From IMG/VR virus record IMGVR_UViG_3300023179_000465, positions 1-25,530 of that record: a DNA stretch of 25,530 nucleotides; one strand, written 5' to 3'. Positions 22,401-25,530 of the stretch are shown here, piece by piece; the first letter of the stretch is position 1, and every line of letters begins with the position of its first letter. This stretch comes from a virus. The translations under genes were made by a program, and so were the position numbers. The notes under the pieces were generated by a model. It was not told the origin of the DNA. It ran no database searches and was given only the letters and a program-made list of their open reading frames with translations.

Positions 22401-23546
22401 ATGGCCTGGGGAGAAGATTTCCTCAAAGGCTTTTTTGGTGGGCAAGGTCTTAAAGATTATGCCCACGCTTCAAAGACCTTTCGTAGTAATGGATACGAGT
22501 ATGCACCACGGAACAAATTCCTGTTCCATTGCTACTTCAATATCAACACGTCAATGATTCCCAGCTTGGCGGCTGTATACAACAGCACAGAAAAAGCCAC
22601 AATTGGGCTCATGGTCAAGACTATTCAACTGCCCAAGTTCAAGTTAGAAACTGAAGTACTGAACCAATACAATCGCAAACGAGTTATTCAAAAAAAGATT
22701 AACTACCAGCCAGTAACAACCACGTTTCACGATGACGGTGGAGATTTAATACGCAACATGTGGTATAACTATTACAGTTATTACTACAAGGATCCAAATC
22801 AAGCATATGGCCCACCAGCACAGAATGGCACAATTGGCTCTATACAAACCTTACCTGGATTTAGCTACAATGCAAGAGATATCTATGCCAATGATCGAGT
22901 GGTCAACGATTGGGGATTTGTTGGTGAAAGCTACGATCAAGGCAATGCCGGCAGCAACGGAGTAGGGTCTGGTGGAGATCAAACTTCAGGCAAGCCTCCG
23001 TTCTTTAGAGACATAACCATTTACGGTATGGATCAACATAAATGGGCCAGCTATACCTTGATCAATCCATTAATCAGCAACTGGGATCATGACACATATA
23101 ACTACAGTGAAGGAGGTGGTATCATGCAAAACTCCATGACCATTGAATACGAAACTGTAAAATATTTCACTGGAGCTATTGGCGGAGTTAGACCCGATAC
23201 TAATGTGGTTGGATTTGCTGATCCTGCATACTATGATACTGTGCGTTCAAGTTTGGCTAGACCAGGCAGTACACGAACTGTGTTAGGACAAGGCGGATTA
23301 CTAGACGCTGGCATTGGTATCATAGAAGATTTGCAAAGCCGCGGCGTTGCTGGCATCATTGGTGCTGTGCAAAAAGCAGGAACCGCCTACAACACTTTCA
23401 AAGATGCTCCTATTAGATCAATTGTGAACGAAGAAGCCAATGCTGCACTCAACAGTGTGTTACGAACCACTATACCAGCAGCAGTACGTCAAGCTCAAAA
23501 CAGCGCAGGCGGATTTGTTTTCCCAAGACCACCAGGACCTAGATAA
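22401..23546 (+). CDS. Second tube-like tail protein, possible tube initiator or baseplate-tube junction
   Basis: A 381-residue protein, 6 nt after gp19, with AGGA in the gp19 stop region as ribosome site. Residues about 33-130 read like the tube-protein fold: RNKFLFHCYFNIN, LMVKTIQLPKFKLETEVLNQ, RVIQKKINYQPVTTTFHDDG, NMWYNYYSYYYKDPNQ. A second half of the barrel follows a Gly/Ser-rich loop (FRDITIYGMDQHKWASYTLI, SMTIEYETVKYFTG). The C-terminal 120 residues are Ala/Gly-rich helices ending PRPPGPR. In T4, gp54 and gp48 share the tube fold and start the tube at the baseplate. I infer an analogous role, but cannot distinguish gp54-like from a phage-specific tube paralogue. Confidence 0.7.
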   Translation: MAWGEDFLKGFFGGQGLKDYAHASKTFRSNGYEYAPRNKFLFHCYFNINTSMIPSLAAVYNSTEKATIGLMVKTIQLPKFKLETEVLNQYNRKRVIQKKINYQPVTTTFHDDGGDLIRNMWYNYYSYYYKDPNQAYGPPAQNGTIGSIQTLPGFSYNARDIYANDRVVNDWGFVGESYDQGNAGSNGVGSGGDQTSGKPPFFRDITIYGMDQHKWASYTLINPLISNWDHDTYNYSEGGGIMQNSMTIEYETVKYFTGAIGGVRPDTNVVGFADPAYYDTVRSSLARPGSTRTVLGQGGLLDAGIGIIEDLQSRGVAGIIGAVQKAGTAYNTFKDAPIRSIVNEEANAALNSVLRTTIPAAVRQAQNSAGGFVFPRPPGPR

Positions 23547-23908
23547 TGGGCGGAACAGTCAACTCACTCAACACCAATGTAGATCTCACAGTTAGAATCT
23601 ACGATCGGTTCTATTCTTATGAGACATACGTAAGTTCAGAAGAATATGATGTGGTATTCAGCTACATGAAGTCTGTGTTTACTACAGATCTTGCTGCTGG
23701 TAATTTTACTGTGAGTTTGTTTAGAATAGCTGATCTAACACGTACATCAGTGCTGACCATATTGGCAAATATACAAGGACAAGATTCAATTCAGCTCACA
23801 CAAACACTGTGTTACTATCTCAACAACTTACGAAGTGGCAGCACTTTATTGGGATTTGGTGCTAGTGTAACTCCTAACTATTATACCGCAAGGAATGTGT
23901 TAGCATGA
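23546..23908 (+). CDS. Hypothetical 120-residue protein between tube and gp4 genes
   Basis: The ATG overlaps the previous stop by one base (TAATG) and its own stop overlaps the gp4 start (ATGA), so it belongs to the virion operon. The middle reads LTVRIYDRFYSYETYVSSEEYDVVFSYMKSV and is followed by LTRTSVLTILANIQGQDSIQLTQTLCYYLNN, an alternating strand/helix pattern with no catalytic motif, signal or membrane segment. I recall similar-sized conserved proteins at this position in aquatic T4-like phages, but no function. Position suggests a virion or assembly role. Confidence 0.7.
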   Translation: MGGTVNSLNTNVDLTVRIYDRFYSYETYVSSEEYDVVFSYMKSVFTTDLAAGNFTVSLFRIADLTRTSVLTILANIQGQDSIQLTQTLCYYLNNLRSGSTLLGFGASVTPNYYTARNVLA

Positions 23909-24336
23909 GTCGATGGGCAAATGGCTTGTATGTGATCACTAACCCAGAAAAGTATGTGGGGAAAAATCAACCTAGATACAGATCAGGTTGGGAACTAAGT
24001 TTTATGAGATTTTGTGACAATAACAAAGCAGTATTGCAATGGGCTAGCGAAAGCATAGCTATACCTTACCGGAATCCCATAACTGGCAAGAATTCCATGT
24101 ATGTTCCTGATTTCTTTATCACATATCAAACACGTGGTAATCAACAACGTGCTGAGATGATTGAAATCAAACCCAAGAATCAAAGTGTGATTGAAAGCAA
24201 GATGTCTCAGAGAGATCGTGCTGTGGTTGCTATCAATTATGCCAAATGGGCAGCAGCACAGGCATGGTGCAAGCGAGCAGGCATACACTTTAGAGTCATA
24301 ACTGAAAACGATCTCTTTGTAAACGGAAAAAAATAA
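23905..24336 (+). CDS. 4: Head completion nuclease, T4 gp4 family
   Basis: A 143-residue protein. The PD-(D/E)xK-type nuclease core is visible: E30 in RYRSGWELSFMRFCDNN, then P68-D69 in YVPDFFI, and E87-x-K89 in MIEIKPKNQ. The segment AVLQWASESIAIPYRNPITG fits the gp4 family, which is needed to complete filled heads before tail joining. Its start is translationally coupled to the upstream gene (ATGA). A TAAATA box overlaps its stop codon and precedes the second HNH gene. Gene 4 lies elsewhere in T4, so its place between tube and terminase genes is a lineage feature. Confidence 0.9.
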   Translation: MSRWANGLYVITNPEKYVGKNQPRYRSGWELSFMRFCDNNKAVLQWASESIAIPYRNPITGKNSMYVPDFFITYQTRGNQQRAEMIEIKPKNQSVIESKMSQRDRAVVAINYAKWAAAQAWCKRAGIHFRVITENDLFVNGKK

Positions 24337-24340
24337 ATAA
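24333..24340 (+). promoter_or_regulatory. Late promoter box before second HNH gene
   Basis: ATAAATAA overlaps the gp4 stop codon. The following 62 nt are a leader that holds AGGAA about 10 nt before the ATG at 24402. I see no strong hairpin in it. Confidence 0.45.
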
Positions 24341-24401
24341 AGGTGCCAGTCGCGATGCTACCAACATCCACTGACTCTATGATTGAAAGGAATCACAGCA
24401 A

Positions 24402-24995
24402 ATGTATTTACAAAACAAATACACTCGTTGGTATTATAACATTATACAACGAGCAAAATCAAGAAAGTCAACAACGGATGTTTACATTGAAAAACATCAC
24501 ATCGTTCCTCGAAGTTTAGGTGGAGATAATCAACAGGAAAACATTGTCTCGTTAACTGCAAAAGAACATTTCATCTGCCATATGCTGTTAGTTAAAATGA
24601 CCACTGGCAAATCTAAGCGTAGTATGGCATATGCCGCTTGGCAAATGACAAATATCGATTCTCGACAAAGATATAGCCCAACTTCACGCATATATTCATT
24701 GTTGAAGAAAAATCTATCCGAAACATACAAGGGTGTTCCAAAAACAAAAATACATTGGCTTGGTAAATCTCATTCAGCCCAGACAAAAACTTTACAATCA
24801 ACGATTAAAAAAAGTTCAAATAACCCCATGTGGGGTAAAAAGCACAAAGAAAAATCAAAAGAAACTATAAGCGAAAAACAAAAAGGAATTCCAAAACCTA
24901 AGTTTGTTTGTAGTAAATGCCAGGCGACCGTGGGCGGAATGAGCAACCTATTACGGTGGCACGAAGATAACTGTCCGTCTCAGACAATCCGGTAA
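24402..24995 (+). CDS. HNH homing endonuclease between gp4 and gp16
   Basis: A 197-residue HNH nuclease and paralogue of the one upstream of gp14. The N-terminus NKYTRWYYNIIQRA leads to H32-H33 (KHHIVPRSLGG), N47 and H56 (KEHFICH). The Lys-rich middle has a NUMOD-like segment (NNPMWGKKHKEKSKETIS), and the C-terminus has CSKC then RWHEDNC, a probable zinc-binding tail. The gene lies between gp4 and gp16, and its stop overlaps the late-type box of gp16. Such enzymes usually cut the gene next to them in phages that lack the insertion, so the target is probably in gp4, gp16 or gp17. Confidence 0.88.
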   Translation: MYLQNKYTRWYYNIIQRAKSRKSTTDVYIEKHHIVPRSLGGDNQQENIVSLTAKEHFICHMLLVKMTTGKSKRSMAYAAWQMTNIDSRQRYSPTSRIYSLLKKNLSETYKGVPKTKIHWLGKSHSAQTKTLQSTIKKSSNNPMWGKKHKEKSKETISEKQKGIPKPKFVCSKCQATVGGMSNLLRWHEDNCPSQTIR

Positions 24996-25002
24996 ATATA
25001 AT
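24992..25002 (+). promoter_or_regulatory. Late-like box immediately before gp16
   Basis: TAAATA (24993-24998) overlaps both the HNH stop codon and a TATAAT (24997-25002) that ends directly at the gp16 ATG. There is no Shine-Dalgarno. The box could give a leaderless gp16 transcript, or gp16 may be read by coupling from the HNH gene. Confidence 0.45.
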
Positions 25003-25497
25003 ATGACCAAAAAACTTGAGGCCTTATTCGACTTACCGAGCTCAGACGATCTAAATTCCGAAGAACACTCATTAGATATAGATGAAACAAAAATAGCACT
25101 GGCAGAAATCGATGATACCATTGATAAGATAGATGCTGCTTTACCAATGGTTAGAGATTTACAAGCGTCAGATCTGGAGATGGACGATTTGGCAAAAAAA
25201 GCAACTGAATCGTTTAACGAGTTAATGTCGTTAGGGATGAATGTGGATTCAAGATTTGCTGCTGAGATCTTTAGTGTAGCCGGTACCATGCTAGGGCATG
25301 CACTCACTGCCAAGCAGGCCAAATTGACCAAGAAGTTGAAAATGATTGATTTGCAGTTGAAAAAAGCAAATCTGGATGCCAAACTGGCCGATTCAGACCG
25401 AGACCCTCCACAGCAAGGACAAGGCCATGTGTTAGATCGCAATGAACTGTTGGAAAAGTTGTTAGGCGATAGAAAGACAAATGCCAAAAAAGGCTAA
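25003..25497 (+). CDS. 16: Small terminase subunit, T4 gp16 family
   Basis: A 164-residue protein, the same length as T4 gp16. It has an acidic N-terminus (LPSSDDLNSEEHSLDIDETK), a long central coiled-coil (LAEIDDTIDKIDAALPMVRD to ARFAAEIF-like helices, then HALTAKQAKLTKKLKMIDLQ and LKKANLDAKLAD) and a charged tail ending LLGDRKTNAKKG. Small terminases form rings that recognise DNA and regulate the gp17 motor during packaging. It precedes the gp17 start by 20 nt. Upstream there is no ribosome site, only a TAAATA/TATAAT overlap. Confidence 0.85.
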   Translation: MTKKLEALFDLPSSDDLNSEEHSLDIDETKIALAEIDDTIDKIDAALPMVRDLQASDLEMDDLAKKATESFNELMSLGMNVDSRFAAEIFSVAGTMLGHALTAKQAKLTKKLKMIDLQLKKANLDAKLADSDRDPPQQGQGHVLDRNELLEKLLGDRKTNAKKG

Positions 25498-25519
25498 ATA
25501 TCACATAGGACACTGATAT
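25494..25519 (+). promoter_or_regulatory. Late promoter box and possible hairpin before gp17
   Basis: TAAATA (25495-25500) begins at the gp16 stop. ATATCA (25498-25503) can pair with TGATAT (25514-25519), enclosing TAGGA (25506-25510) in a 10-nt loop and taking in the first two bases of the ATG at 25518. The stem is only 6 bp, much weaker than at gp13, but follows the same plan. Confidence 0.4.
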
Positions 25520-25530
25520 GAAAAAATTTC
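25518..25530 (+). CDS. 17: Probable large terminase start (3' partial)
   Basis: Only four codons (MKKF) are visible before the right edge, so the call rests on position: in T4-like phages gp17 follows gp16 directly. A Shine-Dalgarno (TAGGA) and a late-type box precede the ATG. The sequence itself cannot confirm the product. Confidence 0.45.

Noticed and set aside
24951-25487. 178-codon minus-strand ORF opposite gp16
   Set aside because: Ser-rich shadow of a helical, acidic gene; gp16 length, order and helix pattern support the + strand.

Overview
The window is part of the genome of a T4-like tailed phage (a myovirus with a contractile tail), most likely from an uncultured aquatic lineage. 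The evidence is a set of T4-type virion genes recognisable by sequence: neck proteins gp13 and gp14, sheath terminator gp15, sheath gp18, tube gp19, head-completion nuclease gp4, small terminase gp16 (164 residues, like T4 gp16), and what is probably the first codons of large terminase gp17 at the right edge. There are no rRNA, tRNA or CRISPR features. The host cannot be named from the sequence.

Layout. (1) 2-5206, + strand: host-recognition genes, namely a collagen-like fibre cut by the left edge, a small cupin-like protein, a 62-residue protein, and a 958-residue glycine-rich fibre with a beta-propeller-like segment set into it. (2) 5261-9857, +: two very large multidomain enzymes. The first joins a GH130-like propeller, an FkbM-type methyltransferase and a radical SAM/SPASM-like domain. 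The second joins TPR-like helices, another methyltransferase-like domain and a 2OG-Fe(II) oxygenase-like domain. They look like a sugar or fibre modification cassette. (3) 13852-9858, - strand: HNH homing endonuclease, gp14, a 31-residue remnant of a GIY-YIG endonuclease, gp15 and a Nudix hydrolase, packed with almost no gaps. (4) 13906-17834, +: two unknown proteins, gp13, then a 3'-5' exonuclease, a 5'-nucleotidase and a dNMP kinase. (5) 18186-17782, -: an HNH/zinc-finger gene. (6) 18224-25530, +: gp18, gp19, a second tube-like protein, an unknown protein, gp4, a second HNH homing endonuclease, gp16 and the start of gp17.

Two promoter styles separate the genes. Non-virion genes at 13906, 14199 and 16184 have sigma70-type promoters whose -10 box TATAAT lies exactly 6 nt before the ATG, which predicts leaderless mRNAs. 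Virion genes (gp13, gp18, gp19, gp16, gp17) and both HNH endonucleases have a TAAATA box like the core of the T4 late promoter. At gp13 the late box overlaps a strong hairpin that hides the ribosome site and start codon. Read-through RNA would carry the whole hairpin, while late RNA would start inside it and be free of it. This is the logic known for T4 genes e, soc and 49, here proposed for a neck gene.

The most noteworthy items are this gp13 switch, the leaderless promoter set, the GIY-YIG remnant between gp14 and gp15, the HNH gene that supplies the Shine-Dalgarno of gp14, the two fused modification enzymes, a terminator hidden in the codons of an opposing zinc-finger gene, and small Trp-rich modules added to gp14, gp15 and the sheath.
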